From: Enterobacter asburiae
Lineage (GTDB): Bacteria; Pseudomonadota; Gammaproteobacteria; Enterobacterales; Enterobacteriaceae
Direction: 5' to 3'
Assembly (NCBI RefSeq): GCF_008080435.1
Contig: NZ_VRKN01000001.1
Location: forward strand, 600,891-664,890
DNA length: 64,000 nucleotides
Shown here: positions 35,681 through 44,535 of the stretch, in pieces
Layout: the number at the start of each line of letters is the position of its first letter
How positions within the stretch are numbered: position 1 is the stretch's first letter
Notes under the pieces: generated by a model
What the model was told of the DNA's origin: nothing
Database searches by the model: none
What the model saw: only the letters and a program-made list of their open reading frames with translations
Program-made: the position numbers and the translations under genes

Positions 35681-37033
35681 TTATTCCGGCATTTTCTGTT
35701 TCAGAAGGACATAGCGGGCAATCAGCTGTTGCAGATGTTGTTCCGTCTGGTTCTGCTGCGCCGCTGGCCACGGCTGCCCTTCGGGTATTCCGGATAACTG
35801 ACGCAACTGCTCCTCCACCGGAACGGCGCGGTTAAACGACTGCGTGATGGCAAACACCTGCGATTTCAGTTCACTGACCGTCATGTATTTACCGCGCTGC
35901 TCATCCAGTGCGTTCAGCCGGTCAGCAAGCTGATGTAACTGCGTCATCCCCTGGTGCCAGTCACTGAGATTTTCCGGCGGCAGCGCGACGGCAGTTATCT
36001 GTTGCTGCCACTGCTGTGCCAGCGGTTTTGCCTGCTCCGGCCACAACGTCAGCGCCTGCTGCACAAGCTGGTCCCCATAGCTGACCGCCCAGTCCGGCTT
36101 TAACTGCGAAAACCGCGCTAACTGCTGCTGCGTCTGGCGAAGCCCCGTTTCCGGTAATGGCGATTTCTGGCGCAGCGATGCCAGTTGTTCAGCAGAAAGC
36201 GTTACGGGTACCGGGGTGAGCGTTGCCGCAAACTGCGCCTGTACCGGATCTGGCTGGTGCATCGCCTGCCAGATCCCTGCCGCAGCCCCCGCAACAACCA
36301 GCATGGTCAGCATCCCGGCGACAAAAGGTTTCCAGGACTTTGCGGGAACCGGGGATTCCGTCATCGACGCCACATTTACCAGCGGTTCCGGCCGCGGGAC
36401 ATACACCCATTTCACACGCTCTGCTGGTTCTCTGACGCTTTCAGGGAGAATCGCCCCGCCCGGCACGGTAACGCCCGTTTGCTGCGGGTTATCACTCCTG
36501 GTCGCGCCATCGCTGTTTTCCAGTCGCACCGTCGCGTTATGCATCAGGGTGAGCAGGACATCAAGCTGGCTGGCGTGTTTTAATTCCAGTCGTTGCAACA
36601 CATCGCCCAGCGCTTTCAGGTGTTCTTCCGCCCGGTATAACTGGCTGAGGTCAGCATACGTCAGCGTCAGGGCGCGCATCACCTGCAGGAGTCGCCTGCT
36701 CAGGGCACTGAGAATCTCCATTCGCGCATGGACTGGCTGCGGCCACAGGTTGCCCCACTGACGGGCGACCAGCGCTTCCAGTATCGCCAGCCCTTCGTTC
36801 AGACCGTACAGCCCGGCCAACTGCGTGCGGGCAAGCGTGTACCAGGCGGCAGTCTGCAGTTCCACGCCGTTGTGTTCAAACAGCGACAGGCAGAGCTTTT
36901 CCGCGGACTGCCAGTTGACATCCGGCCGCGCCGGATGGCTCAGTTTATTCATTTCATCGCGCAACGCGGCGTAATCTGCCAACGTGCGCGGGTCGCCGCC
37001 GGTTTTAAGACAGCGCTCAGGATGTGTCGTCAT
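35681..37033 (-). CDS. tagA: TagA/VasL-like T6SS protein (TssA family)
   Basis: The 450-residue protein has an N-terminal ImpA/TssA-type domain (YTLARTQLAGLYGLNEGLAI, QWGNLWPQPVHARMEILSAL), a proline-rich linker, one membrane helix (about residues 237-258, VAGMLTMLVVAGAAAGIW) and a C-terminal helical VasL-type domain. TagA proteins share the TssA N-terminus and, in E. coli sci-1, cap the distal end of the growing sheath at the membrane. That role fits the single membrane helix. It lies 23 bases after tssE. The symbol is by family resemblance. Confidence 0.75.
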   Translation of the reverse strand: MTTHPERCLKTGGDPRTLADYAALRDEMNKLSHPARPDVNWQSAEKLCLSLFEHNGVELQTAAWYTLARTQLAGLYGLNEGLAILEALVARQWGNLWPQPVHARMEILSALSRRLLQVMRALTLTYADLSQLYRAEEHLKALGDVLQRLELKHASQLDVLLTLMHNATVRLENSDGATRSDNPQQTGVTVPGGAILPESVREPAERVKWVYVPRPEPLVNVASMTESPVPAKSWKPFVAGMLTMLVVAGAAAGIWQAMHQPDPVQAQFAATLTPVPVTLSAEQLASLRQKSPLPETGLRQTQQQLARFSQLKPDWAVSYGDQLVQQALTLWPEQAKPLAQQWQQQITAVALPPENLSDWHQGMTQLHQLADRLNALDEQRGKYMTVSELKSQVFAITQSFNRAVPVEEQLRQLSGIPEGQPWPAAQQNQTEQHLQQLIARYVLLKQKMPE

Positions 37034-37056
37034 GATGGTTTCAGCCAGAGTCAGAA

Positions 37057-37506
37057 CTATATTGCGGAACGGGCATCAAGATACTGCCGTTGTTTCAGAT
37101 GTCTGATCAGCACTTTACCTTCAGGCATAAACTCGGTGCCATACCGTACAAGTCCGATACCTCTCAGTTCCGCATCGATGGCGTAGCGCAACTCCCCTGG
37201 CACTTGCTGTTCGAGTAAGGTGACAGTGAGTGACTGCAAACGGGGTTCATATTTGAGCAGGACACCGGACAGCGTATCGATCAGCTCGTGGGCTGTCCCG
37301 GACATACCCTGCAGAATTTTGGTCATATCGGGCAAACCATAATCGGGTAGATGGGATATGGTCCCGGCCCGGGCGTTCAAAATACGCTGGATGTTATCCA
37401 GTACGGATAAAATGACTTGGTCTTCTTCGTTTACAACTTCAAGGGGGAGATCCCCTGTAAAGTTGCCAGTAAGAATTTCATATAAGGAGGGCGATTTTTG
37501 ATTCAT
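37057..37506 (-). CDS. tssE: T6SS baseplate protein TssE
   Basis: The 149-residue gp25-like protein has the TssE core (LSVLDNIQRILNARAGTISH, LPDYGLPDMT) and a C-terminal IDAELRGIGLVRYGTEFMPE stretch. TssE is a wedge component of the T6SS baseplate homologous to phage T4 gp25. The SHLPDYGLPD motif is intact. It is separated from the preceding unknown gene by a 52-base gap and is followed by the TagA-like gene. Confidence 0.92.
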   Translation of the reverse strand: MNQKSPSLYEILTGNFTGDLPLEVVNEEDQVILSVLDNIQRILNARAGTISHLPDYGLPDMTKILQGMSGTAHELIDTLSGVLLKYEPRLQSLTVTLLEQQVPGELRYAIDAELRGIGLVRYGTEFMPEGKVLIRHLKQRQYLDARSAI

Positions 37507-37558
37507 AATATATCGAATTATTTTAAATGATAGAGGTTTAGGTCATAAGGGATAAGAA

Positions 37559-37924
37559 TTATTCTATATTTCTTTTAAGTTTTTTTGCAAAAATAATTAT
37601 TGCGTAACCGGATAATGAGGAACCTAACATCAACATTACTCGAAGTGGATTTGTTCCAAACCATGTATAAAACATAAATACAAAAGCCACACTAAGGATG
37701 GGTATTGAATATTTTAATTTAACGAAGGCTGAGAGAAATATTATTGGGATTATAATATACCGCATGTATAACATTACAAATCCAAGACCGACACCTCTAC
37801 TTCGAGGAGTGAAATGATCCATATACCATTTGTAGCAGAAATAATGAACAGTAACAACAAGAATGCATCCAAGGACTGCAATTAAAATATTTATTGCAAC
37901 GGTTTTATTTTTTCCAAATTCCAT
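37559..37924 (-). CDS. Small polytopic membrane protein, candidate immunity
   Basis: From ATG 37924 (MEFGKNKT) the protein has 121 residues and four clear membrane helices (KTVAINILIAVLGCILVV, LYMRYIIIPIIFLSAFV, YSIPILSVAFVFMFYTWF, MLGSSLSGYAIIIFAK) with a basic C-terminus. The DNA is very AT-rich compared with the tss genes. Its start overlaps the end of the 264-residue gene at 37905-38699. I know no family. Its position behind a vgrG and an unknown gene, plus its membrane topology, suggests an inner-membrane immunity protein. This is inference. Confidence 0.55.
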   Translation of the reverse strand: MEFGKNKTVAINILIAVLGCILVVTVHYFCYKWYMDHFTPRSRGVGLGFVMLYMRYIIIPIIFLSAFVKLKYSIPILSVAFVFMFYTWFGTNPLRVMLMLGSSLSGYAIIIFAKKLKRNIE

Positions 37925-38699
37925 ATTTCTCCAACTCACTGTTTTTTATTGGGGCACCAAGCATTTCTGCTTTTACTGAGTTACTTATTTCTTCAACTTC
38001 AACTGCTGGATAAGATTTTCCCGTTGATGTTACTTTATATGTAAAATTCTTGCTAGCAAATAAAGCCCCTCTTAATACGAAATAATTATCATACTCATTG
38101 GAATAGTCCACATCCCCTGTTATTGTACCTGCACCCCATTCAATTCCGATTTGTACTGTTTTAGTTATGCTCTGAGTGCTACGGTAGGTGTCAACGGCAA
38201 ATGGGATCTGGCCCACGGCGTCCGTCCAATAGGGGATGTCGGAGATTAATACCAAAAGATATCCTGCTCCACCCTCAGGGTTCTGCTTCCAATCTCCTTC
38301 CATATTTTTATAAAAACTATATGATGGTCTGTCAACCAAGGAAAACTTAGCTATATCATCCCATGTAAATATTTTATATGCTTTTTTAGCATAGTCTGCG
38401 TCATTAACAAAAAGTAATTCCCTATAGTTATCTGCTAACGGCTCAAACCATTGATATTGAAAATTGTCATAAAGGGTTTGAGCCGTTAATATTGAAAACT
38501 CATCCTTTTCGGCACCTCGTAAAACAAATAGAACCTCACCATTTTTTCTGGTGATAATTAAAACGTTTGGTACTTTAATGTCATGAGGTGTGCTGTCATT
38601 TTCTGAAGTAGTGTTTCCTTTTATGCCCAACTCAGTCCTTCCATCCTTTGTAACAATCAGATAGGGGGTTCCATCTACTTCAATATTAATTTTTTTCAT
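37905..38699 (-). CDS. Unknown protein encoded behind vgrG, candidate T6SS effector
   Basis: ATG 38699 (MKKINIEVDG) is the better start and gives 264 residues. A longer frame from 38729 would overlap the vgrG end. There is no signal peptide. The first half is beta-like and mixed (KVPNVLIITRKNGEVLFVLR). The second half has a Gly-rich hydrophobic stretch (VQIGIEWGAGTITGDVDYSN, YFVLRGALFASKNFTYKV) that could form beta strands able to enter membranes. Neither half matches a domain I know. It is AT-rich, follows the vgrG after a 12-base gap and overlaps the small membrane protein gene. An effector with its immunity is a reasonable guess, but nothing in the sequence proves it. Confidence 0.5.
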   Translation of the reverse strand: MKKINIEVDGTPYLIVTKDGRTELGIKGNTTSENDSTPHDIKVPNVLIITRKNGEVLFVLRGAEKDEFSILTAQTLYDNFQYQWFEPLADNYRELLFVNDADYAKKAYKIFTWDDIAKFSLVDRPSYSFYKNMEGDWKQNPEGGAGYLLVLISDIPYWTDAVGQIPFAVDTYRSTQSITKTVQIGIEWGAGTITGDVDYSNEYDNYFVLRGALFASKNFTYKVTSTGKSYPAVEVEEISNSVKAEMLGAPIKNSELEKYGIWKK

Positions 38700-38710
38700 G
38701 GTCTTCCTAC

Positions 38711-41125
38711 TCAGCTTACAAATATCCAATACTCAGATTCATTGTCTTTTTTGTCGATATATCCATCTGTGCCAGAGCCTGAAAGTATTTCTTCTCCATC
38801 CGTTGTTTCAACCCGATAGTTAACATCAGAAGAAAATCTAAGCTTTCTGTCAAAATATAGGGGGATCATCGCCATCTGCTTCAATGAATCAATTGGTAGG
38901 TCGTTTGCACCCGCAGCCATAGTCCGCTTCACTTTGCGCAAATACGACGCCGTAGTACCATACTCGACCTTCCCGGCCTCAAGTCGCAGATAACTTCCGC
39001 CGCCGATCAGCGTGATACGTTTTTTCCCGGCAAAGGAGATGTCGCTCGCTGAGCTCAGCGTCAGCTTCTTCTCAGCGAACAACCGCATACTGGCGTTTTG
39101 CGCCTGGACATCGATTGGACCTTCCCCGGATTTCAGGCTCAGCTGACCGGTGCGGGCAAAGAGCCCCAGTTTTTGCCCGGCCAGCGTGGTCAGATTGCCC
39201 ATCGCGCCTGTGCTGATATCGCCCCCGGCGTTAATGACAACGTTTTTTGTGGCTGTCATTTGCAGATGCTCACCGCTGGTCAGCGCCATGCCTTCCGGGG
39301 CCGAGAAAAGCACCGCTTCATTGAGCGGTTTCAGCCGCTGCTCAAACATCTGTATCTGGCTGTCGACATCCCCCTTCAGCGCCTGAGCCTGTTCTGCCGC
39401 GATTTCCAGCTGCTGCAGTTGCTGATTCAGCCTGTCGATTTCCTTCAGCGCGGCATCCCTGTCCAGTGCGTCACCCTGTGCTTTCGCCTGCGCATCCGCA
39501 CCAACAAACAGTCCCTTCCCGGCTCTCAGGGTTCCCCATTCATCGGTGCGCAGCTCTGTGCCCTGGCCGCGAAGCTGCCCCTTGCTGTCCACCATGTGCC
39601 CGCTGTTGAGCTGCGTCCTGCCGTATTCCGTGGCAAGCTTGATGTGCTCCTCACCGCACTTATCCTCCATCCGCAGCTTGTTGTTCGCCGGGGTGCGCAG
39701 CACGTTGCGCGTGTGGTTGTCGCGGGTCACGTGGTCCGGGTGTTCCGAGTCGTGCAGCGCATACGCGATGTACGGCAGGTCAATATCACCGTTGCTGTAC
39801 GCAATCGCCACTTCGGTGCCGTCGGTGAGCGGCATATGCCAGCCCAGCGTTTCACCGGCATACGGTTTCGCCATCCGCAGCCACAGATAGCCGTAACCCG
39901 GCTCCGTCCCCTCCCGGTCGAAGTCCAGCCTGACCCGGTAGCGTCCGTGCTCATCCAGATGGGCGTAAATGTCGTTCTTCTCCCGGCTCTCTATCCGTGC
40001 CGGAAGCGTACCCGGGATGACCGGGCGCGGGATGTCTGCCGGACGGAAACAGTAACGTTCGGTGTAGGGCATTCCCCAGACCGACACGTGCAGGCGGGAA
40101 TCACGGGCCCCCCGGTAGGTCACCAGGGTGAGGATGACCCCTTCTTTCAGGGCTGCAATAACATCCCCCTGCGGCTCCAGCACCTGTCCGGGTGTGAGGT
40201 GTGCAGCATTGCTGAACAGGTGAATGCGGGCCGACCTGTTGAGCTCCCGCTCGTGATGAAGCCGGGCATAAAACGCGCCGGATTCGGTTTCCGGCTCAGG
40301 GCTGGTGCCATCACCCGCGTCACGGTAAGGCGCGGCGTAGCGGTAATGCTCTCCGGTAGTGACCGCATCATTACGCACGCTGACCGCCGCATCCATCGGC
40401 GTGCAGGCTGTCCGGTAGTTGTAATCACGTGTGGTAACGGTGCCGGTGGCAATCCTGTGCCAGGTCCGCACATCCCAGACCGATTCTGCCGCGCCGTCAA
40501 ACAGACCCGATGGCTCGCTGTACGGCAGGCGCACGTCAAACTGATAGTTCAGCTGACTGTCGGCAAAAATGTACGTATCCAGACCGCGCACATCGTCCAT
40601 CTCCGTGCGCCAGTAAATCCCCACCTCAGACAGAATGCGCCGGATAAACTCAAGGTCCGTTTCCCGCCACTGGGTGATAATTTCACGCGGCGGGTAGGTG
40701 CGCTCCAGGCGGAAGTCAAAATCGGGTCCCTCCAGCCCGTGTCTGCGCAGCACCTGCTCCACCACCTCAGGAACGGACTGGTTCTGATATACCGCGCACT
40801 GCCGGGTGTGTGCCAGCAGCGCCAGGCGCGAACTGAGCGTAAGCCGGTAACGGAACTGGTCCTTTGAGGTTGAAAGCCATTCCAGGCGGGTCACCATGCC
40901 GTGAACACTTTTACCGCTCCGCATCCGCAACGACGCATATTTCATCAACACCTGTTCCGGGGGAATGTTCGCCTGCGGGGTGGTGAACTCGATGTCCCAT
41001 CTGAACGGCTCGCTCAGTGCTTCCCTGCCGCGAAAACGCAGGACATCCGGCTTCACTGTACTGTCATTAATATCCAGAAAGTAACGGGTCTGTCCGTCAA
41101 AAAGCGCTAACCAGTTATCCATCAC
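38711..41125 (-). CDS. vgrG: T6SS spike protein VgrG (first copy)
   Basis: The 804-residue protein has the gp27/gp5-like VgrG core (YQNQSVPEVVEQVLRRHGLE, ITQWRETDLEFIRRILSEVG, the gp5 OB-fold with RYRVRLDFDREG and MPLTDGTEVAIAYSNGDID) and a DUF2345-type needle with repeated beta strands. After about residue 735 (KVKRTMAAGAND) it carries an extra tail of about 65 residues with FDRKLRFSSDVNYRVETTDG and GSGTDGYIDK, similar in style to transthyretin-like adaptor tails on other VgrGs that recruit cargo. The tail DNA is more AT-rich than the core. The unknown pair follows it directly. Confidence 0.95.
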   Translation of the reverse strand: MMDNWLALFDGQTRYFLDINDSTVKPDVLRFRGREALSEPFRWDIEFTTPQANIPPEQVLMKYASLRMRSGKSVHGMVTRLEWLSTSKDQFRYRLTLSSRLALLAHTRQCAVYQNQSVPEVVEQVLRRHGLEGPDFDFRLERTYPPREIITQWRETDLEFIRRILSEVGIYWRTEMDDVRGLDTYIFADSQLNYQFDVRLPYSEPSGLFDGAAESVWDVRTWHRIATGTVTTRDYNYRTACTPMDAAVSVRNDAVTTGEHYRYAAPYRDAGDGTSPEPETESGAFYARLHHERELNRSARIHLFSNAAHLTPGQVLEPQGDVIAALKEGVILTLVTYRGARDSRLHVSVWGMPYTERYCFRPADIPRPVIPGTLPARIESREKNDIYAHLDEHGRYRVRLDFDREGTEPGYGYLWLRMAKPYAGETLGWHMPLTDGTEVAIAYSNGDIDLPYIAYALHDSEHPDHVTRDNHTRNVLRTPANNKLRMEDKCGEEHIKLATEYGRTQLNSGHMVDSKGQLRGQGTELRTDEWGTLRAGKGLFVGADAQAKAQGDALDRDAALKEIDRLNQQLQQLEIAAEQAQALKGDVDSQIQMFEQRLKPLNEAVLFSAPEGMALTSGEHLQMTATKNVVINAGGDISTGAMGNLTTLAGQKLGLFARTGQLSLKSGEGPIDVQAQNASMRLFAEKKLTLSSASDISFAGKKRITLIGGGSYLRLEAGKVEYGTTASYLRKVKRTMAAGANDLPIDSLKQMAMIPLYFDRKLRFSSDVNYRVETTDGEEILSGSGTDGYIDKKDNESEYWIFVS

Positions 41126-41126
41126 G

Positions 41127-41651
41127 TCACTCCTTTACCGGCACAAGGCTGAGCCAGCCATCACCCAGTTCAATCGTGCGGGGTTTGTCCGGGTCGAGGT
41201 CGTCACGGGTCAGCACCAGCCGCCAGCGGTTGTCCTTCTGATCCGGTCGGTTAAACAGCCCCACCACAGCCACGAACTGAGTGTCTTCATCCATAGGCAC
41301 ATTGAGCGTCACGCTGCCGTTGGGCATCACCAGCAGCTCTTTTGATGCCAGCACGTCGTCCTTAAGTACTGTATCTGCCTTGCGCAGCAGCGTCTGGTAA
41401 TCGGCGGCATCAACCGCTTTACGATCCCTGAGCTGATAAACCCGCACCATTGTCGCCAGCGGCGTCTGTGCGCCATCGGCGTTAATGGCCGTGCGAGGGG
41501 TAAAATCCAGATGCAGCGTTTTAATTTTCTTGTAGAAGATGGATTTCGTGATGCTGACCGTACTGTCCGTGACGGTCTGCGTCAGACCGCAGCCTGCGAG
41601 CAGACCACAGGCAATAAGCGTCAGCGCCCACCAGCGGATTACTGTTGCCAT
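41127..41651 (-). CDS. tssJ: T6SS outer-membrane lipoprotein TssJ
   Basis: The 174-residue protein has a lipoprotein signal (IACGLLAGC, lipid-modified Cys at residue 21) and a beta-sandwich domain with the TssJ pattern (PLATMVRVYQLRDRKAVDAA, GSVTLNVPMDEDTQFVAVVG). TssJ sits at the inner leaflet of the outer membrane and starts assembly of the TssJLM membrane complex. It lies 35 bases after tssG, with vgrG just behind it. Confidence 0.93.
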   Translation of the reverse strand: MATVIRWWALTLIACGLLAGCGLTQTVTDSTVSITKSIFYKKIKTLHLDFTPRTAINADGAQTPLATMVRVYQLRDRKAVDAADYQTLLRKADTVLKDDVLASKELLVMPNGSVTLNVPMDEDTQFVAVVGLFNRPDQKDNRWRLVLTRDDLDPDKPRTIELGDGWLSLVPVKE

Positions 41652-41686
41652 TCAAAAGTTCCTTTATTGAGAGAGGGAATACGTGA

Positions 41687-42769
41687 TTAGTCGAAACGGT
41701 AATGGCCGTCTTTGGCGGGCGGTAGCGCAGAACATTGCAGCCCTTGATAGCAGCCCAGACTGACGGTGAGACTCTCCCGGCTATTGCTGAGCTTGCCAGC
41801 TTTCAGACCCAGTAAACCGGCACGGCCCAACTGGATACGCCTGCCTTTGCCAAGGCGGGGTTCAGGCAACAATCGCACGGGGACGGTGAGGCGCAGTCTG
41901 GCGTCACTGCGGTAGCCGAGATAGACGCGCAACAGAACCAGCAAATCGGTATGGAGGACACCACCAGGTAACCAGCCTTCTGCCTCGCCTGGATCTTCCG
42001 TTTCCAGGGTCACCAGTACCCGACTGCATGCTTCTTTTGCGGTTTTACCCAGCGTGGCTCGCTGAGAAAGACGGATCCGGTTCCCGGCACCCAGCCCGCT
42101 ACGGTTATCGATATGCACCTTAACCGGATCGGGTTCGGTGATAATTGCCCGGGTATTCGGTGCCAGCAGGCTCACCAGGGCCCGGATGCCTTCGGCATTG
42201 CGGGTGGGCAAACGCATGGTGCCCAGCAGGGCCAGAAAACGGGAAACCGGTGTTGCCACCCGCCCAGCCGTGCCCGGTATACCGAGTCCGACCAGACCCA
42301 GCAAACACTGTGATGTGGCATCGCGGCCACCTGCCTCGAATGTCGCCGGATAGGCATATTTTCGCCAGATCCGGTAATACTGCGTGGTGCTCCGATGGCT
42401 GAAAATGTCCAGGAATGAGGTGACCGCCTCGTGCCCTTCGCGGCGCTGCGCAATGTCGTCCAGATAGGCCGTTGGCAGAGGGGAATCCACTCCATACATC
42501 CCCAAAAATGTCGTACGGACTGTTGGGGGCAATGTCGGGTTGTCTTCGTCGGTCTCCACCGCTTTGAGGGTACTGATGGGGAATCCCATACCAGGCCAGG
42601 GCCTGAATCGTACCGGATCGTTGGCCGGATGGCTGGTGGTGCCCAGTTTCGGCGCGTCCGGATATTCCTGCTCCAGCAGCTGGCAGAAACGATAAAAATT
42701 AGCCCGCCAGATATCTTTGCTCAGGACTAATGTCAGCCCGGTACGTGCTGGCTGTGATTCTCGCGCCAT
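41687..42769 (-). CDS. tssG: T6SS baseplate protein TssG
   Basis: The 360-residue protein has TssG-family segments (FYRFCQLLEQEYPDAPKLG, HRSTTQYYRIWRKYAYPATF, and a C-terminal half ending GLQCSALPPAKDGHYRFD). TssG with two TssF and TssE makes the wedge of the T6SS baseplate. The gene starts 37 bases inside tssF, so their translation is coupled. Confidence 0.93.
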   Translation of the reverse strand: MARESQPARTGLTLVLSKDIWRANFYRFCQLLEQEYPDAPKLGTTSHPANDPVRFRPWPGMGFPISTLKAVETDEDNPTLPPTVRTTFLGMYGVDSPLPTAYLDDIAQRREGHEAVTSFLDIFSHRSTTQYYRIWRKYAYPATFEAGGRDATSQCLLGLVGLGIPGTAGRVATPVSRFLALLGTMRLPTRNAEGIRALVSLLAPNTRAIITEPDPVKVHIDNRSGLGAGNRIRLSQRATLGKTAKEACSRVLVTLETEDPGEAEGWLPGGVLHTDLLVLLRVYLGYRSDARLRLTVPVRLLPEPRLGKGRRIQLGRAGLLGLKAGKLSNSRESLTVSLGCYQGLQCSALPPAKDGHYRFD

Positions 42770-44511
42770 CTCAGTCGTTTTCCTGTCGGTTGCAGCACCA
42801 GCGTGAGCTGGTTAAAGAGGTGAATATCCGCATAGAGCGCGAAGAACCGGTGCAACATCTCGCCGAAGAGATTCACATCGCCCTCACCTGCAAAATTATC
42901 CATGTTCAGCGTGACCTCTATGTCCACGCCCCGAAGCATAAAGCCCTTCTCAAAGCGTCGGATCAGGGTGTGCTTCACGGCGACGATAGCTTCGAGCCGA
43001 CGGCGGTTCATTTCATCGTCGGTCCAGTCGTAGAGCGCCAGCGTGCCCCGCAGGACCTCAGGATTGTCCATCATGCTGAGGAAGTTTGAGCCGAGGTGGC
43101 TCATCACTCGCCAGTGAAAACGGTCGTTGGCGGGCGGGTACAGCGGCATTGTCGGCGCTGTGACGTTTAATACTCTGACGGGCACTTTGCCGGTTTTGAC
43201 CACCCTGTCCAGCAGGGTACTTTCCAGTGCCTTACGCGGAAGCTGCCCGTTGGTACCGGTGATCCGCATCGAGAGCGACTCTGGTTTCTCAGACAGCTGC
43301 TCCAGTTCGAACGAGCGGCCGCCGAGGATCAACCAGGTGTCATATAGCCCGGACGGACCCCGCTTCACACGAGTATGGAAATAACGCTCTGGTGCATCGT
43401 GGCGCATCATCCCGCCCCGGTGCCGGAAGCTGGTGAAGGGCACCCAGGGGTGTTTGCCATTCTTCACCGCACCATGGATATTATCGACGCTGTAAATCTC
43501 GGTGTGACCATCCTGGAGACGCAACGGCCTGAGCAGGTATTCGTTATCCAGCGGATTAAGCGTCAGCGGATCGGCTTCCAGGGCAAAGAGATTAATGACG
43601 GGCGCACAGTGCAGCCGGAAGTTTTCCGTTTCAAAAGGCAGATCGGATGACCAGGCTTCACTGAGCACGATGTCGATTTCAAACCAGGAGCTGGCTTCAG
43701 TGAGTCCGATGGTGTCGAGACCGCGCAGCTCAACAAACATGAATTTCGGACGGAAGCTGAAATATTCCAGCAGCAGCTGGTAACCACTGAAGGCGGTATC
43801 TGCTTTCTTCCACAGGTCGTCATTGTCATCAAAGCCCATGGGTTTGCACCAGCCATCAAACTGATGACGTTCGGTGTATGTCCCTGAATGGCGCGCATAC
43901 ATGGCATGTACACGGCGGGTCATTGCCAGATGCAGCGCAGAGCTAACCGGACTCTCTGCGTTAAGGAATATGGCGACCTTGTCGATCCCGGCTTTACTCC
44001 AGTCCACTTTTTCAGGGCATTCGAAGCGCAGACGGATAGCAGAGCGGCCATCGGTTTCCGTATGCAGGCGGGCGTCAGCAAGGTGCAGCGGTTGTAGCGG
44101 CACATCGCGGGTTGTCCGGTACTGACAGGCTGTTTTATGCGGCCCGACAGGGCGTGAAAGCACGGAGAAGCCTTCCGCCAGCATTTCGGTCTGACGCAGA
44201 CTACGCCAGTCAGGGGAGAACTCAACGATGGCCAGCGACGGGATAGTCCGCATATAGTGCGGCCACAGCAGGCTCACCAGCCCTTCGGTGAGCTCCGGCA
44301 GATCATCATCCAGCTTTTCACGCAAACGGCCCATCAGGAAGGCAAAACCTTCAAACAGGCGTTCCACGTAGGGATCGCGAGCACCGGGTTTATCCAGATT
44401 AAGCATCGCAGCCCGATCCGGATGGGCACGGGCAAACTCTTTACCGGCTTCTCGCAGGTAGCGCATCTCTGCTTCGTAATAGCGCAGGGTTAAATCATCC
44501 ATGCACGGCAT
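42733..44511 (-). CDS. tssF: T6SS baseplate protein TssF
   Basis: The 592-residue protein has the TssF N-terminus (MDDLTLRYYEAEMRYLREAG and KEFARAHPDRAAMLNLD) and core motifs (RLFEGFAFLMGRLREKLDDD, LWPHYMRTIPSLAIVEF). TssF is the main wedge subunit and matches the usual length of about 590. The start could be MDDL at 44502 rather than MPCMDDL at 44511, because the family begins MDD. It lies 24 bases after tssA. Confidence 0.94.
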   Translation of the reverse strand: MPCMDDLTLRYYEAEMRYLREAGKEFARAHPDRAAMLNLDKPGARDPYVERLFEGFAFLMGRLREKLDDDLPELTEGLVSLLWPHYMRTIPSLAIVEFSPDWRSLRQTEMLAEGFSVLSRPVGPHKTACQYRTTRDVPLQPLHLADARLHTETDGRSAIRLRFECPEKVDWSKAGIDKVAIFLNAESPVSSALHLAMTRRVHAMYARHSGTYTERHQFDGWCKPMGFDDNDDLWKKADTAFSGYQLLLEYFSFRPKFMFVELRGLDTIGLTEASSWFEIDIVLSEAWSSDLPFETENFRLHCAPVINLFALEADPLTLNPLDNEYLLRPLRLQDGHTEIYSVDNIHGAVKNGKHPWVPFTSFRHRGGMMRHDAPERYFHTRVKRGPSGLYDTWLILGGRSFELEQLSEKPESLSMRITGTNGQLPRKALESTLLDRVVKTGKVPVRVLNVTAPTMPLYPPANDRFHWRVMSHLGSNFLSMMDNPEVLRGTLALYDWTDDEMNRRRLEAIVAVKHTLIRRFEKGFMLRGVDIEVTLNMDNFAGEGDVNLFGEMLHRFFALYADIHLFNQLTLVLQPTGKRLRWRENHSQHVPG

Positions 44512-44535
44512 TCCTGAAAATTATTAAAGAAAACA

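Noticed and set aside
39098..40867. A 589-codon open frame on the plus strand opposite the first vgrG
   Set aside because: It lies fully antisense to a clear VgrG. Its protein is rich in Arg, His and Pro and matches nothing, as expected of a shadow frame in GC-rich DNA.
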